Source: Ferrovibrio xuzhouensis (GTDB taxonomy: Bacteria; Pseudomonadota; Alphaproteobacteria; Ferrovibrionales; Ferrovibrionaceae). Taken from it: a DNA stretch of 64,000 nucleotides. The notes beneath the pieces were generated by a model. It was not told the DNA's origin. It saw only the letters and a program-made list of their open reading frames with translations, and did not search any database. Made by a program: the position numbers and the translations under genes. The stretch's first letter is position 1. Every line of letters begins with the position of its first letter. The DNA lies in NCBI RefSeq assembly GCF_042648965.1, contig NZ_JBHRYJ010000005.1:215835-279834 (forward strand), in the 5' to 3' direction. Positions 26,495 to 34,439 of this stretch are shown piece by piece.

Positions 26495-27403
26495 ATGCCG
26501 CTCTCTCCCGAATTCTGGTCGGTCGAACTCGACGTGCCGGTCGATCTGATCCCCGCCGCCGAGGAGCTGGTGGCTGACGAGGATCTGCTGGCGGTCTCCT
26601 CCTACGAGGTGCCGCGGCCGGGCCTGGCCATGAGTCCCGACTGGCGCCTGCAGGTGCTGTTCGATGCGCCGCCGGATGAAGGCCTGTGGCGCCGGCGCCT
26701 CGCCGATATCGCCGCAGCCCTCGGCATCGCCGCGCCGGTGATCGCCTTCCGCCACCTGCCGCCGCAGGACTGGGTGCGCCACACCAATATCGTCAATGCG
26801 CCGATTGCCGCCGGGCGGTTCTTCGTTCATGGCGCCCATGATGCCGGCAGCGCACCGCCGGGCCGGCTGGCTCTCCAGCTCGATGCCGGGCTGGCCTTCG
26901 GCACCGGCCGGGCGCCGTCCACTTACGGCTGCCTGCTGGCAATCGACGACCTCTGCCGGGTGCGGCCGCCGCGGCGCATGCTGGACATGGGGACGGGTTC
27001 GGGGATTCTCGCCATGGCGGCGGCCAAAGCCGGCACGCGGCAGTGTCTGGCCGCCGATATCGATCCGGTGGCGGTGGCGGTCACCGCGGCCAATGTGCGG
27101 CGCAACGGGCTGGCCCGGCGCATCGCCGCCCTGACCGCGAGCCGGCCGAAGGATCCGCGTCTGGTGACGGCCGGACCCTATGATCTGGTGGTGGCCAACA
27201 TCCTGGCCGAACCGCTCTGCCGCATGGCGACCGGTCTCGCCCTGCTGGTGGCGCCGGGCGGCCATCTCGTCCTCTCCGGGCTGCTGGCCCGCGAGGAACG
27301 CCTGATCGTCGCCCGCTACCGGGCGACCGGACTGGCCCTGCAGCGCCGCATTGCGCGCGAGGGCTGGCACACGCTGGTTTTTGCCCGGCGGCGCCGGACC
27401 TAG
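26495..27403 (+). CDS. prmA: Ribosomal protein L11 methyltransferase
   Basis: A 302-residue SAM-dependent methyltransferase of the PrmA family, which trimethylates ribosomal protein L11. The N-terminal 100 residues form the substrate-recognition domain. The linker GLAFGTGRAPSTYGCL replaces the usual GTGxHPTT motif. SAM motif I DMGTGSGILAMAAAK is at about residue 165, and VVANILAEPL carries the family's NIL motif. The gene follows the helicase with a 17-base gap. It is convergent with the first DUF1127 gene; a GC-rich hairpin between them (27413-27434) may end both transcripts. Confidence 0.88.
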   Translation: MPLSPEFWSVELDVPVDLIPAAEELVADEDLLAVSSYEVPRPGLAMSPDWRLQVLFDAPPDEGLWRRRLADIAAALGIAAPVIAFRHLPPQDWVRHTNIVNAPIAAGRFFVHGAHDAGSAPPGRLALQLDAGLAFGTGRAPSTYGCLLAIDDLCRVRPPRRMLDMGTGSGILAMAAAKAGTRQCLAADIDPVAVAVTAANVRRNGLARRIAALTASRPKDPRLVTAGPYDLVVANILAEPLCRMATGLALLVAPGGHLVLSGLLAREERLIVARYRATGLALQRRIAREGWHTLVFARRRRT

Positions 27404-27412
27404 TCCCGACAG

Positions 27413-27434
27413 CCGGCGCCCCCCTTGGCGCCGG
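27413..27434. terminator. GC-rich hairpin between prmA and the first DUF1127 gene
   Basis: CCGGCGCC and GGCGCCGG form a perfect 8-bp stem with a six-base loop between two converging stop codons. There is no T-run on either strand, so intrinsic termination is uncertain. It may instead protect 3' ends. Confidence 0.45.
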
Positions 27435-27449
27435 GCCGGAACAGACGGA

Positions 27450-27797
27450 TCAGGCCGCGGCTTCGGCCTTCAGCTTCAGGGTCTGCACCTTCGCCACCTG
27501 GGCGTCGTTCGACGGCGCCGACGGACGATAGACGTCGCCGGCCACTGCGGCCGGGATGCTGGTGCGGTTCAGGCCCATGTCATGCAGGGTGCGGTCGTCG
27601 AGCGCGCGCAGCTCGGCCTCGGCGGCCTGGCGGCGGAAGCTGGCGACCAGCATCGCCCAGCCCTGCTGCAGGGCAACGGCAATGGCGCGGGCGCGCATGC
27701 GGCGGGCTTCCATCTCGAGCTGCACGTAATCGGTCAGGCCGAGATAGTGGTACGGATAGCTGTTGAGGGTGGTGGACTGCTCGTTCGGGGTTTTCAT
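27450..27797 (-). CDS. DUF1127 (YjiS-like) small protein 1
   Basis: A 115-residue protein with the DUF1127 motif near its middle: ELRALDDRTLHDMGLNRTSI. In alphaproteobacteria such Arg-rich small proteins have been linked to RNA binding and to stress or phosphate and carbon responses. The start at 27797 is set by AAGGAG about six bases upstream. It is preceded by an AT-rich leader with an RpoH-like promoter nearly identical to that of the second copy (28241-28597). The two paralogs share the DUF1127 core and a C-terminal IPAAVAG segment; they differ elsewhere. Confidence 0.88.
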   Translation of the reverse strand: MKTPNEQSTTLNSYPYHYLGLTDYVQLEMEARRMRARAIAVALQQGWAMLVASFRRQAAEAELRALDDRTLHDMGLNRTSIPAAVAGDVYRPSAPSNDAQVAKVQTLKLKAEAAA

Positions 27798-27884
27798 GGC
27801 CATCTCCTTAAGTGGATGAAGCCGCCCCGGGTGTTCCTCCGTCATGCTGTGGTCCGTTTAGAATATGTCAGCATGACTGACGTA

Positions 27885-27913
27885 AATATTGCACTGCACA
27901 AACTGATTCGCAA
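27885..27913 (-). promoter_or_regulatory. RpoH-like promoter of DUF1127 gene 1
   Basis: On the minus strand, TTGCGA (27913-27908, within CTTGCGA), a 16-base spacer and CAATAT (27891-27886) make a promoter pair. The 15 bases GTGCAGTGCAATATT match 14 of 15 at the promoter of the second DUF1127 gene. The pattern resembles the alphaproteobacterial heat-shock sigma RpoH consensus (CTTG, about 17 bases, CCATAT) with one change in the -10. The sigma factor is inferred. Confidence 0.6.
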
Positions 27914-28081
27914 GTGGTATTTTTATGAAATCCGCAATGGAATCAATTGTGTAGAAAAAATGACCAAACTGCCCCGGCTCGCTGCCCGATAATTGATCAG
28001 CATAGGGATCGTGCAGGATTTGGGCACTGCAGACCCTGCCATGCGCTCAGCGTATGGCTGCCCCCGGATTTTCGCGCATGG

Positions 28082-28107
28082 AAAAGGCACGGTCAAAAAC
28101 CGTGCCT
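28082..28107 (-). terminator. Intrinsic terminator of the DUF1127-sRNA transcript
   Basis: On the minus strand, AGGCACGGT and ACCGTGCCT form a 9-bp stem with a five-base loop, followed at once by TTTT. It ends the transcript that starts at the second DUF1127 promoter and includes the candidate sRNA. Confidence 0.75.
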
Positions 28108-28236
28108 GAACCACACTCGGGGGAGGAAAAATGGCGGCCGGATCGCGCGACGCCCTACAGGGGAGGGGGACGCTGGGCAGGGCGCGATCCGGCGCCGGAA
28201 TCGAGTTCCCGGGGGGAGGAACTCGTAAAACGCGAA
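28082..28236 (-). ncRNA. Cuckoo/CcsR-like small RNA with anti-Shine-Dalgarno motifs
   Basis: Directly after the stop of the second DUF1127 gene the minus strand can form three stem-loops. Hairpin A is a perfect 8-bp stem (28202-28209/28218-28225) presenting CCTCCCCCC. Hairpin B is a perfect 11-bp stem (28138-28148/28182-28192) whose loop carries CCCCCTCCCC (28160-28169). A third CCTCCCCC is at 28119-28126. It ends in a 9-bp terminator stem (28085-28093/28099-28107) followed by TTTT. C-rich anti-SD loops beside a DUF1127 gene are the hallmark of the cuckoo sRNAs (CcsR1-4 of Rhodobacter). The RNA is probably processed from the DUF1127 mRNA. The exact ends are inferred. Confidence 0.65.
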
Positions 28237-28240
28237 AGGC

Positions 28241-28597
28241 TTAGGCCGCGCGCGGCGCCAGGCGGATGACCTGGGCGTCGACGGCATTCTCGTTGACCGC
28301 ACCGGCGAACGGGCGCTCGATCAGGCCGGCCACGGCGGCCGGGATCTGCGAGCGGCTCAGGCCGATGTCGCGGAGCATCTGGTCATCGAGGGCATTCAGC
28401 TCCTCGACGGCACGACGCTGCTGCTGACGGGCCTTGAAACGCACGGCAAGGGTCTTCAGATTGGCCACGCCGGTACGGACCAGCTTGGCAACGGCTTCAG
28501 CGCGGATACGACGCGCATAAGCCTCGATCTCGGCGGCGCTCAGCGGCGCCAGATTCGCCGGGATGGCATAAACGGTCTCGTTGCGCAGGGTGTTCAT
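28241..28597 (-). CDS. DUF1127 (YjiS-like) small protein 2
   Basis: A 118-residue protein with the DUF1127 motif ELNALDDQMLRDIGLSRSQI at about residues 65-84, followed by IPAAVAG. An Arg/Lys-rich helix (KTLAVRFKARQQQRR) precedes it, consistent with RNA binding. In Rhodobacter a DUF1127 protein (CcaF1) is co-transcribed with anti-SD sRNAs, and a similar RNA follows this gene 15 bases after its stop. The ATG at 28597 has GGAG seven bases upstream. It is a paralog of the gene at 27450-27797 and shares its promoter type. Confidence 0.88.
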   Translation of the reverse strand: MNTLRNETVYAIPANLAPLSAAEIEAYARRIRAEAVAKLVRTGVANLKTLAVRFKARQQQRRAVEELNALDDQMLRDIGLSRSQIPAAVAGLIERPFAGAVNENAVDAQVIRLAPRAA

Positions 28598-28650
28598 TTC
28601 AGTCTCCATTGCGGGCCGGGCTTGTCTCTGTGCATCGCGGCCACGGGTGG

Positions 28651-28679
28651 AATATTGCACCGCACCCTATAAAAAACAA
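28651..28679 (-). promoter_or_regulatory. RpoH-like promoter of DUF1127 gene 2
   Basis: On the minus strand, TTGTTT (28679-28674), a 16-base spacer and CAATAT (28657-28652) form the promoter, about 55 bases before the start codon. GTGCGGTGCAATATT matches the site in front of DUF1127 gene 1 at 14 of 15 bases with the same spacing. The -35 has TTG but not the full CTTG of RpoH sites. Confidence 0.6.
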
Positions 28680-28791
28680 TGGGTTAGCCTTGAATGTTTC
28701 CCCACGCAGCATTGCAGAAAACGCATAGCTAGGCATGGACACTTTTTGACATCGGCCGCATTATCTTATTGAGTCAGCAAAAGGTTCTCCG

Positions 28792-30795
28792 ATGACACTG
28801 CACCAGCCGGACCTTGCCGCCCTGCCCGCCGACCTCGCCGGATTCCTCCGCGGGATCGCCGCGGCGCCGCCGGCCTTCGGTCAATTTCCGGGCATCGGCC
28901 TGCTGCCGCGCGACCTGCCGGTGCCGGCGGCGCAGATCCAGGAAATGGTGTCCGGGCTGGCGGCGCAGTTCGCCGCCGCCATCGAGGACCGCACGGCGGT
29001 GGCCGGTCGCCTCGAGTCGCTGCGGGCCGAGCTGGCGCGGCAGGACCTCGCCGGCTTCATCGTGCCGCTGACCGACGAATACCAGAGCGAATATGTGCCG
29101 CTGCGCGCCCAGCGGCTCAGCTGGCTGACCGGCTTCACCGGTTCGGCCGGGCTGGCCATCGTGCTGCGCGACCGCGCCGCGATCTGGAGCGACGGCCGCT
29201 ATACCCTGCAGCTGCAGCAGCAGGTCGATGGTGCCCTGTTCGAGCGCCGCCATATCAGCGACGAGCCGCCGGCCGACTGGCTGAAATCCACCCTGCGCCA
29301 TGGCGAGCGGCTCGGCTGCGATCCCTGGCTGCATACCGAGGACGGCCTGCGCCGGCTGGCGGCGGCCTGCGAGGCGGCCGGTGCCGTGCTGGCCCCGGTC
29401 GAGCGCAACCTGATCGACGCGGTCTGGACCGACCAGCCGCCGCCGCCGCTCGGGCCGGTCATCGCACAGGACGAGGCGCTAACCGGCCGCAGCGCCGCCG
29501 ACAAGCGCGCCCAGCTGGCCGAGAACCTGCAGGGCCGCGGCGCCGACGCCGTGGTGCTGACCCTGCCGGAATCGATTGCCTGGCTGCTCAACATCCGCGG
29601 CAGCGACGTGCCGCATACCCCGCTGCCGCTGTCGATGGCGATGGTCGACCGCGACGGCGGCGTCGACCTGTTCATCGACGGCCGCAAGCTCGGCGCCGAC
29701 GTGCGCCGGCATCTCGCCGACGTGCGGCTGCATGAGCCGGCCGGCTTCGATGCTGCGCTCGATACGCTGGGCCGCGCAAAAAAGACCGTACAGATCGATC
29801 CGGCCACCAGCGGCGCCTATCTGGCCCGCCGGCTGACCGCCGCCGGCGCCACGCTGATGCGCTGCGAGGACCCCTGCCTGCTGCCCAAGGCCTGCAAGAC
29901 CGCCGCCGAACTCGACGGCAGCCGGGCGGCGCATCGCCGCGACGGCGCCGCGGTCAGCCGCTTCCTCGCCTGGCTCGATGCCACCGCGCCGCAGGGCGGC
30001 GTCGACGAACTCGGCGCCGCCGCCAGGCTCGAAGGCTTCCGCCGGCTCGACAATTCGTTGCGCGACCTCTCGTTTACCACCATCTCGGGCGCCGGGCCGA
30101 ATGGTGCCGTGGTGCATTACCGCGTCACGGCAGAGACCAACCGCAAGCTGGAGCAGGGCACACTCTATCTGGTCGATTCCGGCGGCCAGTATCCCGACGG
30201 CACCACCGACATCACCCGCACGGTTTTCATCGCGGGGGGTGCCATCGGCCTGCCCTCGCCCGAGATGCGCGACCGCTTCACCCGCGTGCTCAAGGGGCAT
30301 ATCGCGCTGGCCCGCGCGCGTTTCCCCGAAGGCACCTCGGGCCAACAGCTCGATGCCTTGGCGCGGCATGTCCTGTGGGAGGTCGGCCTCGACTACGACC
30401 ACGGCACCGGCCATGGCGTCGGCAGCTATCTCTCGGTGCACGAAGGCCCGCAGCGCATCGCCAAGCTCGGCAGCCCGATCGCGCTCAAGCCCGGCATGAT
30501 CATCTCCAACGAGCCCGGCTACTACAAGACCGGTGCCTATGGTATCCGCATCGAGAACCTGGTCGCCGTGCGCGTCGAGACCGAGCAGGCCGAAAACGGC
30601 AAGCGCTGGCTCGGGTTCGAGACCATCACCCGCGCGCCGCTCGACCAGCGGCTGATCGACCTCACCCTGCTGACGCCGCAGGAGGTCGGCTGGATCGACG
30701 CCTATCACGCGCTGGTCTGGCAGGATGTCGCACCGCAGGTCGACGAGGCGACACGCGCCTGGCTGAAGCAGGCGACGGCGCCGTTAGGCGCATAA
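28792..30795 (+). CDS. M24 family Xaa-Pro aminopeptidase
   Basis: A 667-residue metallopeptidase of the APP1-like type with two creatinase-N domains before the pita-bread catalytic domain. The dinuclear metal ligands are visible: two Asp in LVDSGGQYPDGTTDITRTVF, His in HGTGHGVGSYLSVHEG, Glu in IISNEPGYY and Glu in GFETIT. It removes an N-terminal residue that precedes proline. The first 70 residues or so precede the usual domain start, so either this strain has an extension or a later start is used; AAAGG lies eight bases before the given ATG. A short duplication of its 3' end follows. Confidence 0.92.
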   Translation: MTLHQPDLAALPADLAGFLRGIAAAPPAFGQFPGIGLLPRDLPVPAAQIQEMVSGLAAQFAAAIEDRTAVAGRLESLRAELARQDLAGFIVPLTDEYQSEYVPLRAQRLSWLTGFTGSAGLAIVLRDRAAIWSDGRYTLQLQQQVDGALFERRHISDEPPADWLKSTLRHGERLGCDPWLHTEDGLRRLAAACEAAGAVLAPVERNLIDAVWTDQPPPPLGPVIAQDEALTGRSAADKRAQLAENLQGRGADAVVLTLPESIAWLLNIRGSDVPHTPLPLSMAMVDRDGGVDLFIDGRKLGADVRRHLADVRLHEPAGFDAALDTLGRAKKTVQIDPATSGAYLARRLTAAGATLMRCEDPCLLPKACKTAAELDGSRAAHRRDGAAVSRFLAWLDATAPQGGVDELGAAARLEGFRRLDNSLRDLSFTTISGAGPNGAVVHYRVTAETNRKLEQGTLYLVDSGGQYPDGTTDITRTVFIAGGAIGLPSPEMRDRFTRVLKGHIALARARFPEGTSGQQLDALARHVLWEVGLDYDHGTGHGVGSYLSVHEGPQRIAKLGSPIALKPGMIISNEPGYYKTGAYGIRIENLVAVRVETEQAENGKRWLGFETITRAPLDQRLIDLTLLTPQEVGWIDAYHALVWQDVAPQVDEATRAWLKQATAPLGA

Positions 30796-30923
30796 GAAGC
30801 CCGCTCCGTTAGGGGCATAAATCTCTTCCTGTTTGCGCCGGATCAAACGATCACGGATCTGCAGCTTGCCAGCGGCCCCGTGGCGGTCCTAGCCTGCTGC
30901 CGCGGCAGGAGGAGGCCGCCCTG

Positions 30924-31625
30924 ATGCTTGATACCCGGATCAAATCGGCGCTGGAACTGGTCACCACCGCCACGCTGACCACCGTGCTGCTCAAGAAAGG
31001 CCTGCGCAATGTCTGGCTGCGCGGCGCGAGGCCGCTGACGCCGCAGGACAGGCGCATCGTCGGCGAGGCCTTCACGCTCCGCTTCGTGCCGGCGCGCGAG
31101 GATCTGGCGACGCCGGCAAGCTGGGCCTCGCCGAAATCGACCCGCGGCGCCATCGAGGCGATGCCGGATGGCTGCATCGCCGTGGTCGATGCCATGGGCG
31201 TGAAGGACGCCGGCATCTTCGGCGACATCCTCTGCGCCCGCATGAAGAAGAAGAACGTCGCCGCCCTGGTGACCGACGGCGTGGTGCGCGACCTCGCCGG
31301 CGTGCTGGGCACTGGCCTGCCGGTCTGGTGCGACGGCGCCGCGGCGCCGCCCAGCGTCGCCGGGCTCACCTTCGTCGACTGGCAGCAGCCGATCGGCTGC
31401 GGCGGCGTCGCCGTCTTCCCCGGCGACGTGATCGTGCTGGACACCGATGGCGCGGTGCTGATCCCGCAGGCGCTGGTCGCCGAGGTCACCGCGGAAGCCG
31501 TCGAGCAGGAGCGGCTGGAAACCTGGATCATGGGCGAGGTCGAGAAAGGCACCGCCCTGCCCGGCCTCTACCCGCCCAATGCCGAAACGAAAGCGCGCTA
31601 TGAAGCGGAAGTAAAGAAGGGCTGA
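30924..31625 (+). CDS. RraA family protein (HMG/CHA aldolase or RNase regulator fold)
   Basis: A 233-residue protein of the RraA fold, which includes 4-hydroxy-4-methyl-2-oxoglutarate aldolases and the RNase E inhibitor RraA. The metal/phosphate-binding GDILCARMKKKNVAALVTDG and VVRDLAGV segments are present, and the Arg-Asp pair of the aldolase site (VRD) is retained. The MLDTRIKSALELVTTATLTT start resembles a group of RraA proteins in carbohydrate-acid pathways. The activity cannot be chosen from sequence alone. AGGAGG lies about nine bases upstream of the ATG. It is convergent with the exonuclease. Confidence 0.85.
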   Translation: MLDTRIKSALELVTTATLTTVLLKKGLRNVWLRGARPLTPQDRRIVGEAFTLRFVPAREDLATPASWASPKSTRGAIEAMPDGCIAVVDAMGVKDAGIFGDILCARMKKKNVAALVTDGVVRDLAGVLGTGLPVWCDGAAAPPSVAGLTFVDWQQPIGCGGVAVFPGDVIVLDTDGAVLIPQALVAEVTAEAVEQERLETWIMGEVEKGTALPGLYPPNAETKARYEAEVKKG

Positions 31626-31634
31626 CGCCGCGCC

Positions 31635-32327
31635 TTATCGCTGCCGCAACCACGCCGGCAGGCGCTGGCGGCGGAAGGCGGCCCGGCGCTGCGACGCGCT
31701 GGTGCAGGGTTCGTGATAGCCCGGCTCCAGTTTTCCGGCCTGGATGCCAAGCCGCGGCAGCAGGTCGTCGAACCCCGCAGCACCACTCTCGGCCATGGCG
31801 CCGAGCGCAATGCCGGCGCAGGCCGCCGCGTCGCTGTCGGCGGCATGATGGTCGAGGTCGAGACCGAGATGGCCGGCCACCGTCGGCAGCTTGTGGTCCG
31901 GCAGATCCGGCCATTGCGCACGGGCGATCTTCACCGTGCAGAGAAAACGCAAACTCGGCCAGGGCAGGCCATAGGCGGTGAGTACATCGCGCAGCACGCC
32001 GATATCGAAGGGCGCGTTATGGGCCAGCAGCAGCGGGGTGGCTTCCAGATGCGGCAGCAGCTCGTCCCAGATGCCGGGGAATTCCGGCTCATGCTCGACG
32101 TCATGGGGCTGGATGCCGTGGATGGCGATGTTCATGGGCGCGAAGCGCATGTCGCGCGGCCGTACCAGCCGGTGCGCCCTATGGGTGACGCGGCCTGCGC
32201 CGCCGATCCAGGCGAGGCCAATGGAACAGACCGCGCCGGGCGCGGCACTCGCCGTCTCGAAATCCAGTGCAATCGCTGTCGTGCCGGTCGTCTCGGCGAG
32301 GTCGGGAATTGGCCGTTCGGTCAGCAT
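31635..32327 (-). CDS. DEDDh 3'-5' exonuclease (DnaQ-like)
   Basis: A 230-residue exonuclease of the DNA polymerase III epsilon superfamily. The five catalytic residues are visible: Asp22 and Glu24 (ALDFETAS), Asp108 (LAHNAPFDIG), and His161 with Asp166 (HAADSDA). It is not the main replicative epsilon subunit, because it lacks the usual clamp-binding and polymerase-binding tail. A role in DNA repair or RNA trimming is possible. It starts four bases after the ligA stop and may be co-transcribed with recN and ligA. Confidence 0.87.
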   Translation of the reverse strand: MLTERPIPDLAETTGTTAIALDFETASAAPGAVCSIGLAWIGGAGRVTHRAHRLVRPRDMRFAPMNIAIHGIQPHDVEHEPEFPGIWDELLPHLEATPLLLAHNAPFDIGVLRDVLTAYGLPWPSLRFLCTVKIARAQWPDLPDHKLPTVAGHLGLDLDHHAADSDAAACAGIALGAMAESGAAGFDDLLPRLGIQAGKLEPGYHEPCTSASQRRAAFRRQRLPAWLRQR

Positions 32328-32331
32328 GGCG

Positions 32332-34437
32332 TCAGCCGCCGATCAGGGCGAGCCAGTCGTCCTCGCTCAGCACCGCCACGCCGTGCTTCTGGGCCTCGGC
32401 CAGCTTGCTGCCGGCGCCGGGGCCGGCGACGACATAGTCGGTCTTCTTCGAGACCGAGCCGGCCACCTTGGCGCCCAGGCTGAGGGCGCGGGCCTTGGCC
32501 TCGTCGCGGGTGAATTTCTCGAGACTGCCGGTGAACACCACGGTCTTGCCGGCCACGGCGGAATCCTGCGCCGGCCGCGCCGGCGGCACCACGTCCTTCA
32601 GTTCCTTCAGCAGGTGTTCGATCACCGCGCGGCTGTGCCTGCGCGTGGTGAAGGTGACGATGGCGTGGGCCACCACGTCGCCCATCTTGTCGATGCCGAT
32701 GAGATCGTCCCAGGCCTCGCCTTCGCGGTCCTTTGCCGCATCCATGGCGTCGAGCCAGCTGCGCACGTCCGGGTAATGCAGGGCGACCAGTCGCGCCCGC
32801 TCCTGCCCGACATGGCGGATGCCGAGTGCATGGATGAAGCGGTCGAAGCCGATGGTCCGCCGTTCCTCGATGGCGCGCATCAGGTTGTTCACCGAGGTGT
32901 CGCCGTAACCGTCCTTCTTCAGCAGGTCGGGCACATGCTTGTTCAGGCGGAAGATATCGGCGGGCTCCTTCAGCCAGCCGAATTCGTAGAAGGCGGCGAT
33001 CTGCTTCTCGCCCAGCCCCTCGATGTCGAAGGCGCTGCGCGAGACGAAATGGCGCAACCCCTCCATCAGCTGGGCCGGGCAGGTGACGCTGCCGGTGCAG
33101 CGGCGCACCACATCCGCCTCGCCGGATTTCGGATCGGTCTCGCGCTCGGCCGGGGCGCCGCAGACGGGACATTTGTCCGGAAACTGAAACGGGACAAATT
33201 CCGGTTTCCGCTTTTCCATCACTACACTGACAACCTGCGGAATGACATCGCCGGCGCGTTGCACGATCACCGTATCGCCGACACGCACGTCCTTGCGGGC
33301 GATCTCGTCCTCGTTATGCAGGGTGGCGTTGGAGACCAGCACACCGCCGACATTGACCGGTTTCAGCTTGGCCACGGGCGTCAGCGCACCGGTACGGCCG
33401 ACCTGGATGTCGATCTTCTCGAGAATGGTCTGCGCCTGTTCGGCGGGGAACTTGTGGGCGATAGCCCAGCGCGGGCTGCGGCTGACGAAGCCGAGCCGTT
33501 CCTGCCAGTCGAGCCGGTCGACCTTGTAGACCACGCCGTCGATGTCGAACGGCAAGGTGGCGCGCCGCGCGGCGATGTCGCGATAATAGGCGAGCAGGTC
33601 TTCGGCGCTGTGGCAGACCGTCACCGGGCTGTTGAGCGTGAAGCCCCAGTGTTCGAGGCGATCCCGGCATTCCAGCATGGTCCGGCCGAGCGGCGCGGAA
33701 ATCTCGCCCCAGTAATAGCCGAAAAAGCGCAGCGGCCGTTTCGCGGTGATGGATGAATCGAGCTGGCGCAGGCTGCCGGCGGCGGCATTGCGCGGATTGG
33801 CGAAGATCTTGCCCCCCGCCTCCTCCTGCGCCCCGTTCAGCTTCAGGAAGTCGGTGCGGGTCATATAGACCTCGCCACGCACTTCCAGCACGTCGGGCCA
33901 GCCCTTGCCGTGCAGCCTGTGCGGCACGCCGTGTTTCAGGGTGCGGATATTCGCCGTGACATCCTCGCCCTCCTGGCCGTCGCCGCGGGTGGCGGCGCGC
34001 ACCAGTTCGCCGTTCTCGTAGCGCAAGGACGCCGACAGGCCGTCGATCTTCGGCTCGGCGATCAGCGTCAGCTCGTCATCGATCTTCAGGTTGAGGAAGC
34101 GGCGGATGCGGCCGAGGAAATCTGCCACCTCATCGTCGGCAAAGGCATTGTCGAGCGACAACATCGGCTTTGCATGCTTCACCTTGGCGAAGCCCGCCGC
34201 CGGCGCCGCGCCGACCCGGCTGGAAACGCCGCCGAGCGTGGCGAGATCGGGGAACTGGTCCTCGATCTCCAGCAGGCGACGTTTCAGGGCGTCGTAATCG
34301 GCATCCGAAACACTGGGGGCGTCTTCCTGGTGGTAGCGCCTGTCATGCGCGGCGATCTCTTCCTCCAGGCGGGCATGCTCAAGCTTCGCCTGCCTGGGAC
34401 TGAGATCGGCCACCGGTTTCGCACGCTGCCGGCTCAT
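32332..34437 (-). CDS. ligA: NAD+-dependent DNA ligase
   Basis: A 701-residue ligase that seals nicks using NAD+. Domain Ia (YHQEDAPSVSDADYD, residues 35-49) is followed by the adenylation site KIDG with Lys130, the OB-fold, a four-cysteine zinc finger (CPVCGAP ... RRCTGSVTCP), helix-hairpin-helix repeats and a C-terminal BRCT domain. The ATG at 34437 lies three bases after the recN stop; the longer open frame upstream is only a shadow inside recN. Gene order recN-ligA matches other alphaproteobacteria. Confidence 0.97.
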   Translation of the reverse strand: MSRQRAKPVADLSPRQAKLEHARLEEEIAAHDRRYHQEDAPSVSDADYDALKRRLLEIEDQFPDLATLGGVSSRVGAAPAAGFAKVKHAKPMLSLDNAFADDEVADFLGRIRRFLNLKIDDELTLIAEPKIDGLSASLRYENGELVRAATRGDGQEGEDVTANIRTLKHGVPHRLHGKGWPDVLEVRGEVYMTRTDFLKLNGAQEEAGGKIFANPRNAAAGSLRQLDSSITAKRPLRFFGYYWGEISAPLGRTMLECRDRLEHWGFTLNSPVTVCHSAEDLLAYYRDIAARRATLPFDIDGVVYKVDRLDWQERLGFVSRSPRWAIAHKFPAEQAQTILEKIDIQVGRTGALTPVAKLKPVNVGGVLVSNATLHNEDEIARKDVRVGDTVIVQRAGDVIPQVVSVVMEKRKPEFVPFQFPDKCPVCGAPAERETDPKSGEADVVRRCTGSVTCPAQLMEGLRHFVSRSAFDIEGLGEKQIAAFYEFGWLKEPADIFRLNKHVPDLLKKDGYGDTSVNNLMRAIEERRTIGFDRFIHALGIRHVGQERARLVALHYPDVRSWLDAMDAAKDREGEAWDDLIGIDKMGDVVAHAIVTFTTRRHSRAVIEHLLKELKDVVPPARPAQDSAVAGKTVVFTGSLEKFTRDEAKARALSLGAKVAGSVSKKTDYVVAGPGAGSKLAEAQKHGVAVLSEDDWLALIGG

Positions 34438-34439
34438 GG

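Noticed and set aside
27351..27992. Plus-strand open frame across the first DUF1127 gene
   Set aside because: It overlaps the prmA end and runs antisense to DUF1127 gene 1. It has no ribosome site or domain.
28746..28751. TTGACA before the M24 aminopeptidase as a -35 element
   Set aside because: The AT-rich TATCTT lies only about 10 bases downstream and no -10 is found at 16-18 bases.
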